DNA from: Yoonia sp.
Lineage (GTDB): Bacteria; Pseudomonadota; Alphaproteobacteria; Rhodobacterales; Rhodobacteraceae
Length of the DNA stretch: 32,769 bases
NCBI RefSeq assembly: GCF_014859355.1
Contig: NZ_JACUUJ010000029.1
Coordinates: forward strand, 1-32,769
Reading direction: 5' to 3'
Made by a program: the position numbers and the translations under genes. Below are positions 24,780-31,902 of the stretch, in pieces. The stretch's first letter is position 1. Every line of letters starts with the position of its first letter. The notes under the pieces are model-generated. The model worked only from the letters and a program-made list of their open reading frames with translations. It was not told the DNA's origin and did not search any database.

Positions 24780-26302
24780 TGCACTGGATTATTGTTCCCG
24801 TGGTTCTGCCTGCGCTGCTGGCCCCTGTCATCGTCCTTGTCATGCGGCACGATATCACCTTGGCGCGGATTGCGTCCGTCGCGGGTGCGGTGCTTTTGCT
24901 CGCGGTTGCGATCGGCTTTGTCGTTGTCGCGGCGGGCGGTCAGACGTTGATCTATGAACTCGGCGACTGGCCCGCGCCTTTTGGCATTGTTCTTGTGCTG
25001 GACCGGCTATCGGCGATGATGGTGTTATTGACTGCGATCCTTGCGCTGATCGTTCTGGCGCATAGCATCGCCACTGGTTGGGACGCGCGCGGGAAACACT
25101 TTCACGCCCTGTTCCAGTTTCAGATTATGGGGATTTGCGGCGCGTTCCTGACCGGGGATGTCTTTAACCTGTTCGTGTTCTTCGAGGTGCTTTTGATCGC
25201 ATCCTACGGTTTGATGATCCACGCAGGCGGGCGCGACCGGATGCGCGCAGGCCTGCAATATATCGTTATCAACCTTGCCGGGTCCACGCTGTTCTTGTTT
25301 GCCCTTGGCACACTTTATGCCAGCACCGGCACGTTGAACATTGCAGATTTGGCCGCCAAAATCTCTGAAATCCCGGTCGAGGAAGCCGCCTTGGTGCGGG
25401 TCGCGGCAATGCTGTTGTTGATTGTCTTTGCGGTCAAGGCAGCCATTTTCCCGGTGCAGTTCTGGCTACCGGCCACCTATGCCAACGCCCCTGCCCCTGT
25501 TGCGGCCCTTTTTGCCATCATGACCAAAGTGGGCGCCTATTCAATTTTACGGGTGCATACGACGGCCTTTGGCCCCGGCATTCCCGCGACCGACGGATTG
25601 ATTGGAACATGGCTGTTTCCCGCCGCCATCATCACGATCGTCGTTGGCGGTTTCGGGGTGCTGGGCGCACGTCGGTTGATGCCGTTGATCGGGTTTTCGG
25701 TTGTCGGGTCCATGGGCGTGCTGCTGGTCGCCCTTTCGGCCTTTACGCCGACGGCCACCACGGCAGCGTTGTATTATATGATCCATTCAACCTTTGCCGC
25801 TGCTGCTGTTTTCCTTGTTGCGGATCTTGTCATCACACGCCGGACGCAGGACAAACTGGCCCCCGCGCCCGTCACGGTGCAAAATGGCCTGTTTGCCGCG
25901 CTGTTCTTTGCGGCAGCGATCGGCATGGCAGGGATGCCGCCACTCAGCGGGTTTCTGGGCAAGCTTGTGGTGCTTGATGCCATACGCACACCCGGGCTGA
26001 TTGGCTGGGCATGGACGGCGATTTTGGCGGGGTCACTATTGACAATCGTCGGCTTTGCCCGCGCCGGAAGCGTGCTGTTCTGGTCATCGACCGCAGTTGA
26101 CGCACCCGAGCCTGACGCGGTGACACAGCCAAAAGCGACGGCAACCCAAATTGCCCCGGCCATGGTCGCTGTGGCAATGCTGGCCGCACTGGCCGTTTTC
26201 GCAGGCCCGGTGACGGCCTATCTTGAAGGGACGGCCACACAAATTTTCGACCGGGCGGGCTACATCTCGGCCGTGCTTGGCAACCAGGACGAGGAGAGCT
26301 GA
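24776..26302 (+). CDS. mrpD: Mrp antiporter subunit D (NuoN/NuoM-like)
   Basis: A 508-residue polytopic protein homologous to the proton-translocating complex I subunits. FNLFVFFEVLLIASYGLM contains the conserved membrane Glu and VKAAIFPVQFWLPATYANAPAPVAAL the conserved Lys and loop. GMPPLSGFLGKLVVLDA lies in the C-terminal half. It is the second large ion-path subunit beside MrpA. It overlaps mrpC by 4 bp, and mrpE begins 3 bp downstream. Two consecutive Met codons occur at the start; the first is used in the overlap. Confidence 0.95.
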   Translation: MMHWIIVPVVLPALLAPVIVLVMRHDITLARIASVAGAVLLLAVAIGFVVVAAGGQTLIYELGDWPAPFGIVLVLDRLSAMMVLLTAILALIVLAHSIATGWDARGKHFHALFQFQIMGICGAFLTGDVFNLFVFFEVLLIASYGLMIHAGGRDRMRAGLQYIVINLAGSTLFLFALGTLYASTGTLNIADLAAKISEIPVEEAALVRVAAMLLLIVFAVKAAIFPVQFWLPATYANAPAPVAALFAIMTKVGAYSILRVHTTAFGPGIPATDGLIGTWLFPAAIITIVVGGFGVLGARRLMPLIGFSVVGSMGVLLVALSAFTPTATTAALYYMIHSTFAAAAVFLVADLVITRRTQDKLAPAPVTVQNGLFAALFFAAAIGMAGMPPLSGFLGKLVVLDAIRTPGLIGWAWTAILAGSLLTIVGFARAGSVLFWSSTAVDAPEPDAVTQPKATATQIAPAMVAVAMLAALAVFAGPVTAYLEGTATQIFDRAGYISAVLGNQDEES

Positions 26303-26305
26303 CCG

Positions 26306-26800
26306 ATGATGCTGGCGAGACTGATCCCACATCCGCTGCTCAGCACGACACTTGTGCTTGTGTGGCTTGGCTTGGTCAATACCTTGACGCTTGGAAACCT
26401 GATCCTTGGGGTCGTGTTCGGCCTGATCGTGCCGATGGTCACAGCGCCCTATTGGCCTGACCGGCCCAAGGTCAGAAAACCCCTGCGGATCGCTGAATAC
26501 TTTCTTGTGGTGCTTTGGGACATTGTCATCGCAAACATCCACGTTGCGACGATTATCCTTTTCAAACGCCAACGCGATATCCACTCTGTCTGGTTATCAG
26601 TGCCGGTTGAATTAACCTCGGCCGAGGCGATTACCGTACTTGCAGGTACCATCACCATGACCCCGGGCACCGTGTCGACATCATTGGCCGCCGATGGTGG
26701 CGCGATTTTGGTGCATTGCCTGCATACTGACGACCCTGACGCGCTTCGCGATACCATCAAGGCACGTTATGAAAGCCGCCTGAAGGAGATTTTCGAATGA
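26306..26800 (+). CDS. mrpE: Mrp antiporter subunit E
   Basis: A 164-residue MnhE-family protein: two N-terminal membrane spans, then LRIAEYFLVVLWDIVIANIHVA and a soluble tail with the conserved ITVLAGTITMTPGTVS motif. The tail faces the cytoplasm in known Mrp structures. GAGGAG lies before the ATG. The stop overlaps the mrpF start by 4 bp. Two Met codons occur in tandem; either could start. Confidence 0.94.
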   Translation: MMLARLIPHPLLSTTLVLVWLGLVNTLTLGNLILGVVFGLIVPMVTAPYWPDRPKVRKPLRIAEYFLVVLWDIVIANIHVATIILFKRQRDIHSVWLSVPVELTSAEAITVLAGTITMTPGTVSTSLAADGGAILVHCLHTDDPDALRDTIKARYESRLKEIFE

Positions 26801-27066
26801 TTGAAGCCGCGATTATTTTTGCCGCTACCTGCTATGGCTTGGCACTTTTGCTCAATCTTTGGCGCATTGTGGTTGGACCTGATTCCGCCAATCGCATCCT
26901 GGCGCTGGATACAATGGTGATCAACCTGATCGCCCTGCTGGTGCTTTATGGGATCTGGCGCAGCACGCCGATGTATTTCGAGGCGGCGATGCTCATTGCG
27001 ATGGTCGGCTTTGTTTCAACCGTTGCTTACTGCCGCTTTGTCCTGCGCGGCAATATCATTGAATAA
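26797..27066 (+). CDS. mrpF: Mrp antiporter subunit F
   Basis: An 89-residue protein with three membrane spans of the MnhF family. RIVVGPDSANRILALDTM after the first span is the family signature, with Asp and Arg in the membrane-interface loop. It starts inside the mrpE stop (ATGA overlap) and ends 9 bp before mrpG. It is a small accessory subunit needed for antiport in characterised Mrp systems. Confidence 0.94.
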   Translation: MIEAAIIFAATCYGLALLLNLWRIVVGPDSANRILALDTMVINLIALLVLYGIWRSTPMYFEAAMLIAMVGFVSTVAYCRFVLRGNIIE

Positions 27067-27075
27067 GGTGACACC

Positions 27076-27450
27076 ATGATTTTTCTTGCAGAACTTCTGG
27101 TCGCCCTGTCGCTGATCGTCAGTGGCATATTCGGCTTTGTCGGGTCTTTTGGGTTGGTAAAGTTACGCCACACGACCCAGCGGCTACACGCCCCGACAAA
27201 GGCGACGACATTGGGTGTGGGTGGGGTGCTGATTGCGTCAATCGCCTATACACTTGTCGATCGCGGGGAATTGTCTTTGCACGAATTGATGATCACGCTG
27301 TTCTTGTTCCTGACAGCACCCATTACGGCGCATTTCATCATGAAAACCTACGTCGCACAAAACCTGCGCGAATCCGACCTGCCCGACAGTAAAAGCGCGA
27401 CGGGTTGGTCGATTTATGACGATCCCCCTTCAAAAGCGCCAGACAGCTAG
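27076..27450 (+). CDS. mrpG: Mrp antiporter subunit G
   Basis: A 124-residue MnhG/PhaG-family protein with three hydrophobic spans: FGFVGSFGLVKLRHTTQRLHAPTKA is the conserved region after the first span, and TAPITAHFIMKTY ends the third. AAGGTGA precedes the ATG. A polar tail of about 30 residues follows. It completes the Mrp operon. Its 3' end lies in a dense inverted-repeat region facing the TRAP genes. Confidence 0.94.
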   Translation: MIFLAELLVALSLIVSGIFGFVGSFGLVKLRHTTQRLHAPTKATTLGVGGVLIASIAYTLVDRGELSLHELMITLFLFLTAPITAHFIMKTYVAQNLRESDLPDSKSATGWSIYDDPPSKAPDS

Positions 27451-27488
27451 GGCAAGGCGCTGGCGCTTTACCACGGTAAAAGCGCCAG
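27432..27488. terminator. Convergent hairpin region between mrpG and the TRAP permease gene
   Basis: CTGGCGCTTTACC (27460-27472) and GGTAAAAGCGCCAG (27475-27488) form a 13-bp stem with one bulged A and a 2-base centre. The same arm CTGGCGCTTT can instead pair with AAAGCGCCAG at 27433-27442. The segment AAAAGCGCCAG thus occurs twice as a direct repeat on either side of its complement. The structure covers the ends of both convergent genes, so it probably acts in both directions, although no long T-run follows. Confidence 0.6.
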
Positions 27489-28964
27489 TGTGATAAAGGG
27501 AAACGCCACCAGAATACCAACCCTGATCAGATCAGACGCCACGAAATACATCACAGCCTTATAGGTGTCAGCCATCGGGGTTTTGCGATCCATAGCATTG
27601 ATGACAAAAAGGTTCATCCCGACCGGGGGCGTGATCAACCCCACCTCGACGACGATCAGCACAAGGATACCAAACCAGATCGCGGTGCGTTCGGTATTGA
27701 TCCGGTTCAGGGCGGATTCAGATACGCTGCGCAAGCCCAGTTCGCGCGTTAACTCGCGCGACAATTCCTGACCACCGGCCAGCATATCCTGTGCCTGTTG
27801 CACCAGTTCTGCCGGCAATGTTGCCCCACTTTGCAGCAGGTCTGCCAGCCGGGCCGATTGTAGTTCCACCATGGTCACAAAGGTGAAATCAAGCCCTTGC
27901 ATGATAGGCCAGAAAATCGGGATCGTCAGCAGGATCATGGATAGGCTATCCATAAGACAGCCCAGAAAAAGATAGAAAACAAGAATCAGGATCAAGACGA
28001 CCACGGGGCTGAAACCGCTTTGCGACACCCAATTTGCCGCCTCTTGCGGCACTTGCGTCAGCGCAAGAAAGCCGTTGTAAAAAGCAGCCCCCAACACAAT
28101 GAAAAAGATCATCCCCGACGACCGGGCCGTGACATAAAAACTTTCGGCCAGTGATCCCCTGGTCAGCCCCCCCGAGAACCACGCGATAACACCTGTGCCA
28201 AAGGCCCCCACTGCCGCGCCTTCGGTCGGGGTAAACCAGCCCAGATAGATGCCGCCCACGACAAGGCTGAAAACCATCAACACCGGCCAGACCGCAAAAA
28301 GCGCAACAAACCTTTGCCGGTATGGCACCCGCTGCCGCGTGCCTGCGGCGGTTGGGTTGATCCGCACATAGACTGAAATCGCGACCATATAGCCAATCGC
28401 GGCAAGGATACCGGGGATGAAAGCCGCCAGAAACAGTTTCGCGATGTTCTGTTCGGTCAGGATCGCGTAAATCACCAACACAACAGAGGGCGGAATCAGG
28501 ATGCCAAGCGTGCCACCCGCCGCCAGCGTTGCCGTCGCGAACCCGCCCGCATAGCCATAGGATTTAAGCTCTGGCAGGGCAACGCGCCCCATTGTTGCCG
28601 CGGTCGCCAGCGATGATCCGCAGATGGCACCAAACCCAGCGCAAGCGCCAACGGCCGCCATCGCCACACCGCCACGGCGATGCCCCAGCCAGCCTTCGGC
28701 TGCCTTGAACAAAGCCTGGCTCATGCCGCCCAGCGTTGCGAAATGCCCCATCAGCAAGAACATCGGCACGATTGACAATGCATAGTTGGAAAAGGTCGTA
28801 TAGGTTTCCGACCGCAGGCGCGCAAAAGGCACGGTCGTGTCGCCCGTCACGATGAACAAACCAACCAAACCGGCAAGAAACATCGCCAGCCCTATCGGCA
28901 CACGCAGAAAAATCAAAACAAGAAGCGCCGGAAACGACAGCACCCCAACCATCAGATCGCTCAA
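27468..28964 (-). CDS. TRAP transporter large membrane subunit (DctM-like) with an internal insertion, TTG start
   Basis: A 498-residue DctM-family permease with many membrane spans. Typical segments are LRVPIGLAMFLAGLVG near the start, GTLGILIPPSVVLVIYA at 152-168 and EVGLITPPVGMNLFVINA at 440-457. Family members are usually near 430 residues; here about 65 residues (361-427), polar and helical with a QQAQDML stretch, interrupt the segment before AIWFGILV. The TTG at 28964 is taken as start because AGGAGG stands 7 nt before it and TTGA overlaps the small-subunit stop by 4 bp; the next ATG, four codons in, is too far from that site. TRAP systems import carboxylates and similar solutes using ion gradients. 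Confidence 0.9.
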   Translation of the reverse strand: MSDLMVGVLSFPALLVLIFLRVPIGLAMFLAGLVGLFIVTGDTTVPFARLRSETYTTFSNYALSIVPMFLLMGHFATLGGMSQALFKAAEGWLGHRRGGVAMAAVGACAGFGAICGSSLATAATMGRVALPELKSYGYAGGFATATLAAGGTLGILIPPSVVLVIYAILTEQNIAKLFLAAFIPGILAAIGYMVAISVYVRINPTAAGTRQRVPYRQRFVALFAVWPVLMVFSLVVGGIYLGWFTPTEGAAVGAFGTGVIAWFSGGLTRGSLAESFYVTARSSGMIFFIVLGAAFYNGFLALTQVPQEAANWVSQSGFSPVVVLILILVFYLFLGCLMDSLSMILLTIPIFWPIMQGLDFTFVTMVELQSARLADLLQSGATLPAELVQQAQDMLAGGQELSRELTRELGLRSVSESALNRINTERTAIWFGILVLIVVEVGLITPPVGMNLFVINAMDRKTPMADTYKAVMYFVASDLIRVGILVAFPFITLALLPW

Positions 28965-29545
28965 TGATCCGCCTCCTGTTCGGGGGGCAATGGGCAGTGG
29001 CCTGTCGCCACCCCGATGACCCGTGCAGCGGTCACGTAGATCGCGACAAGTGCAGCAGCAACCGCACCCGACAAGCTGGCCGCATAGGCCCACCAAAGCG
29101 GTATCTCAAGAAGAAAAGTGGTTTGGCCCGCGGCCTTTTTGCTTAGCATACCGACAAATAGCTGCCACGCGATCAGAACAAGAGCTGCGGCAAAGACCGT
29201 CTCGATCACCATGCGCAGAAACCGGTTAACGCGTGCAGACAGCCTGGCAGTAAAGATATCAACCGTGGCATGCGACCCGGCAAGCTGACACAGCGGCAAG
29301 AACGCAAATATCGCAAAGGCCATGCCAACTTCGATCAGTTCGAAATCGCCTTTGACCGGACCAACCCCCAGCGCCAGCAGACCATTGGCCAGCCCCGGAA
29401 CTGCCGATTGCAGAAAATCACCGTGCAACATGGTGTTTAAAGACCTGCCAGAAATGGAAACACAGGTCATGATAATCAAACCGGACAAGACACAGCCGCC
29501 CAATACGGCAAAGCCCCGCGCAATCCTGTCAAAAATGCTGTGCAT
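28961..29545 (-). CDS. TRAP transporter small membrane subunit (DctQ-like)
   Basis: A 194-residue protein with four predicted spans: AVLGGCVLSGLIIMTCVSISG first, then FELIEVGMAFAIFAFLPLCQ with the conserved Glu-Leu region of DctQ, the third in the VIETVFAAALVLIAW segment, and a fourth near the end. It pairs with the large subunit, whose start overlaps its stop by 4 bp. The usual DctP binding-protein gene is absent on either side in this window, so the substrate cannot be guessed. Ribosome site is weak (AAGAAAAG). Confidence 0.87.
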   Translation of the reverse strand: MHSIFDRIARGFAVLGGCVLSGLIIMTCVSISGRSLNTMLHGDFLQSAVPGLANGLLALGVGPVKGDFELIEVGMAFAIFAFLPLCQLAGSHATVDIFTARLSARVNRFLRMVIETVFAAALVLIAWQLFVGMLSKKAAGQTTFLLEIPLWWAYAASLSGAVAAALVAIYVTAARVIGVATGHCPLPPEQEADH

Positions 29546-29892
29546 CGGCTTTTCTTACGACAATATCGCAAGATTGGCGGATAACATTATGATATGTGGA
29601 ATCTGCAACATGATTGCCGTTCTCTTTGCATGTCTCATACCCATTTGCGGCGTTCTATATGGCGCATAAACTGCCACAGACAAACACCCGAATATGGCGG
29701 TTGGCAGCAAGACCTGTCACAGCAGCGGTGAAATGTCACCACATTAATCTTTCTGATTTACGAATTCTCGGACCAATTGCACAGCAAGACCGATGCAAAA
29801 GCAGATTTTGGCAGCGTCGTGATCTGCAAAAGGGTTGTGCCACCCATGGTCCCAAAGAGTAGGCGATCGGGACTGACAGGCGCGGCGCGTTT
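29546..29892. other. 347-bp intergenic region upstream of the TRAP genes
   Basis: No gene could be supported here. The TRAP promoter should lie at the low-coordinate end; an AT-rich minus-strand stretch with CATAAT near 29590 is a possible -10, but no matching -35 is evident. The other end holds the 3' side of the cold-shock-like gene, without an obvious terminator. A small inverted repeat, GGTGA-AATG-TCACC, occurs near 29730-29745. Short frames across it lack motifs and ribosome sites. Confidence 0.4.
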
Positions 29893-30198
29893 CTATTTTT
29901 TGACCGCCGGATCAAAGCGTGAACCGCCGATCTTGCGCACTGTGCTGGCTTGCGGGCCGATTCCGCTTTCTTCAGTCTGCGCCGCCAGATCAACAGTGTC
30001 ATCCAGCCGAAGTGCCGCAAAACTACCGTAAACAACGGCGTTTTCATGGAAACAAATCAGCCGATGGTCTGTCGCCATGACCTGCCCAAAGCCCGCATCA
30101 TGGTCAATTTCAGCAACACGCCCTGGCAACAGACCTTCATGCGACTTGATTTCGCTTTTTGCTGCGTCCTTCCATCGCTTTACCTGCCTCACCACCAC
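29893..30198 (-). CDS. Cold-shock-domain-like small protein
   Basis: A 101-residue protein. Residues 25-90 resemble a divergent cold-shock (OB-fold) domain: LPGRVAEIDHDAGFGQV corresponds to the first strands with an RNP1-like GFG, ICFHENAVV resembles RNP2 (VFVH), and GPQASTVRKI fits the last strand. It may bind single-stranded nucleic acid, but the aromatic RNP residues are only partly kept. The start is a GTG two bases after the dodecin stop, with no good ribosome site; a second GTG follows directly, so the exact start is uncertain. It is probably co-transcribed with the dodecin gene. Confidence 0.6.
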   Translation of the reverse strand: MVVRQVKRWKDAAKSEIKSHEGLLPGRVAEIDHDAGFGQVMATDHRLICFHENAVVYGSFAALRLDDTVDLAAQTEESGIGPQASTVRKIGGSRFDPAVKK

Positions 30199-30200
30199 AG

Positions 30201-30416
30201 TCAGCTTGTTGGTTCGTCTTCCAGCAAGAATGTGATTTTTGCGTTCACACGGTAATTTACGATCTGGTCACCTTCGACCTGCGCGGTCATTTCTTTGATG
30301 TAGATCGATTTGACGTTTCTGACGGTTTTGGCGGCCTGCGCGACGGCATTTCTTGCCGCGCCTTCGAAACTATCTTTTGACTCGGCGAGAACTTCGATCA
30401 CCTTGAGCATGGACAT
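30201..30416 (-). CDS. Dodecin-family flavin-binding protein
   Basis: A 71-residue dodecin. KVIEVLAESKDSFEGAARNA, then VEGDQIVNYRVNAKITFLLED, match the helix-plus-three-strand fold that assembles into hollow dodecamers storing flavins. In related dodecins a Trp stacks on the isoalloxazine ring; here the aligned residue is Tyr39 (KSIYIKEM), so flavin binding may be changed. AAAGGA lies 8 nt before the ATG at 30416, and a second ATG two codons later is less well placed. A 17-bp perfect palindrome lies 26 bp upstream. Confidence 0.88.
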   Translation of the reverse strand: MSMLKVIEVLAESKDSFEGAARNAVAQAAKTVRNVKSIYIKEMTAQVEGDQIVNYRVNAKITFLLEDEPTS

Positions 30417-30441
30417 AGCGAATTTCCTTTCGTGATTTTGT

Positions 30442-30458
30442 GATGCAGTCACTGCATC
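30442..30458. promoter_or_regulatory. 17-bp perfect palindrome upstream of dodecin
   Basis: GATGCAGTCACTGCATC reads the same on both strands except for the central base (8-bp arms). It lies between the phasin-like and dodecin genes, 26 bp before the dodecin start. As RNA it could only form a 7-bp stem with a 3-base loop and no U-run follows, so a protein-binding operator is as likely as a terminator. Confidence 0.45.
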
Positions 30459-30536
30459 GACACGCCAACATGCTGGATGATTTACTGAGACGACGCATTG
30501 ACCGCCGTTAAACCCCGGCACGATCGGTAGACAGGG

Positions 30537-30968
30537 TCAGACCGGCATCGCATGTTCTTTTCTGAGGTCTTGCAACTGTTCGATGGTCTCTTCGATGGCT
30601 TCTTGTTCCGCCTCGACACCGCTGCGCAGCGTATCGCTGCCACATTGTGCAAAGAGTTCTGCCACGTCGCGATAATCTTCGGCCACACGCGCAGCAGACT
30701 GCTGCATCCAGTCGGACACCGCCTCCATTGCTTCTGACGGGCCGGCCGTGTCTTCGCCCATCATCGTGTTCACCGCATCAAGTGCTGTATCCACAGCTTC
30801 ACGTCGCCGTGCAAACCACCCGTCCTGATAGGTTTCCAGCGCATCCAGCATCCTGCGCTGCGTTTCCCAGAACTGAACAACTTGCTGGTGCATCAGCGGG
30901 TTGATGGCCATAGCCGCCTGTAGATTTGCGACCAGATTGCCCATCGGTGTATCGTCAACTTCGCCCAT
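30537..30968 (-). CDS. Phasin-like helical protein, function uncertain
   Basis: A 143-residue, almost wholly helical, amphipathic and acidic protein. INPLMHQQVVQFWETQRRML and the following Ala/Asp/Glu-rich helices resemble phasin-type granule-associated proteins, and a C-terminal EAEQEAIEETIEQLQDLRKE segment could form a coiled coil. No catalytic motif or membrane segment is present. AGGAGA lies 7 nt before the ATG. It is upstream of the dodecin and cold-shock-like genes on the same strand and divergent from the Crp/Fnr gene. Phasin identity is a fold-level guess; it may be another small stress protein. Confidence 0.6.
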   Translation of the reverse strand: MGEVDDTPMGNLVANLQAAMAINPLMHQQVVQFWETQRRMLDALETYQDGWFARRREAVDTALDAVNTMMGEDTAGPSEAMEAVSDWMQQSAARVAEDYRDVAELFAQCGSDTLRSGVEAEQEAIEETIEQLQDLRKEHAMPV

Positions 30969-31074
30969 GGCGGATTCTCCTGTTTCATCACACGCAATCC
31001 GTCAAAGAGTGAAGGTCGTTCACCGCCACCACTTTAACCTGCCCCAACACTACATGCCTTTCGCCCCCGCGCAA

Positions 31075-31088
31075 TTGAGGCGGATCAA
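31075..31088. promoter_or_regulatory. FNR/FixK-type box in the divergent region
   Basis: TTGAG-GCGG-ATCAA matches nine of the ten conserved bases of the FNR/FixK consensus TTGAT-N4-ATCAA. It lies 73 bp before the crp/fnr-family start and about 107 bp before the phasin-like start, so it could control either or both. The regulator acting here could be a genomic FnrL rather than the adjacent protein. Confidence 0.5.
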
Positions 31089-31160
31089 CTGAGCAAGTTT
31101 TTGCACTGATATGTCAAAGCAGCGTCATTGAACGCAAAACCGACCAGTCAGGGGCTTACG

Positions 31161-31901
31161 ATGAATCAAATTGTTTACCCAATCACATCGGCGCAGATCG
31201 CCACCGCGCCGTTTTGGCACCTATCAGGCGCAACCGCACAAGCTTCACTTCAAAGGCTTTTCAACACGTATAAGCGCACATTCCGCCCCGGAAACCTGAT
31301 CGAATTGGACAGCACCGGAGTCAACGTGACCTATTGCGTCATGTCAGGCTGGGTGTCGCTGTCCAAGTCGATGCCCAACGGCCAGCGGCAAACGATCGAT
31401 TTCGCGCTGCCCGGCGATATCCTCAGCCAGATATCCGCCAATATCGCATCACGCGCGTTGCAGATGGAAACCATAACGCAGGCTACCATCGCGATCATTC
31501 CCGGGCCGGTATGGTCCCGGCTTGGCCGCGATTTCCCGCAACTCCAACGGCTGGAAAACCGATGTGCAGCAGACGCCCTGTCGCGTTTGTCAGACCGAAT
31601 ATTGCGGCTGGGCAAGGGCAGCGCCGAAACGCGCATCGCACACGCGCTGATCGAACTTTCCAACCGGCTGCGCACAATTGGGCAGGCCTGCGATCTTGGT
31701 TTTCACCTGCCGTTGACCCAACAGCAACTGGGCGAATTCACGGGGCTTTCGTCGGTGCATGTCTGCCGGATCCTCAGACGCCTTTCAGATCAAGGTGTAA
31801 TTGCGATGCAGGACCAGACACATATCATGATCCGCAACCTGCCGGCGCTGTCCGAGATTGCAGGCATCGAATTTTCGCTTTTGCCGGACCGGCTGCACTA
31901 G
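31161..31901 (+). CDS. Crp/Fnr-family transcriptional regulator
   Basis: A 246-residue regulator with a cyclic-nucleotide-type sensor barrel (about 30-115), a dimerisation helix and a C-terminal winged helix (LPLTQQQLGEFTGLSSVHVC, 183-202). The N-terminal four-cysteine cluster of oxygen-sensing FNR is absent, so it should not bind an FNR-type 4Fe-4S centre. The recognition helix has SSVHVCR rather than FNR's ExxSR, as in the VHV-N/C-R class common in alphaproteobacteria; its target may therefore not be a classic FNR box. AGGGGC precedes the ATG; an upstream in-frame TTG lacks a site. It converges with carbamate kinase with a 1-bp gap. Confidence 0.9.
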   Translation: MNQIVYPITSAQIATAPFWHLSGATAQASLQRLFNTYKRTFRPGNLIELDSTGVNVTYCVMSGWVSLSKSMPNGQRQTIDFALPGDILSQISANIASRALQMETITQATIAIIPGPVWSRLGRDFPQLQRLENRCAADALSRLSDRILRLGKGSAETRIAHALIELSNRLRTIGQACDLGFHLPLTQQQLGEFTGLSSVHVCRILRRLSDQGVIAMQDQTHIMIRNLPALSEIAGIEFSLLPDRLH

Positions 31902-31902
31902 A

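Noticed and set aside
29736..30047. Minus-strand frame of 103 codons overlapping the cold-shock-like gene
   Set aside because: It is a shadow frame of that gene, with Arg/Cys-rich composition and no motif; the other frame has the clear OB-fold pattern.
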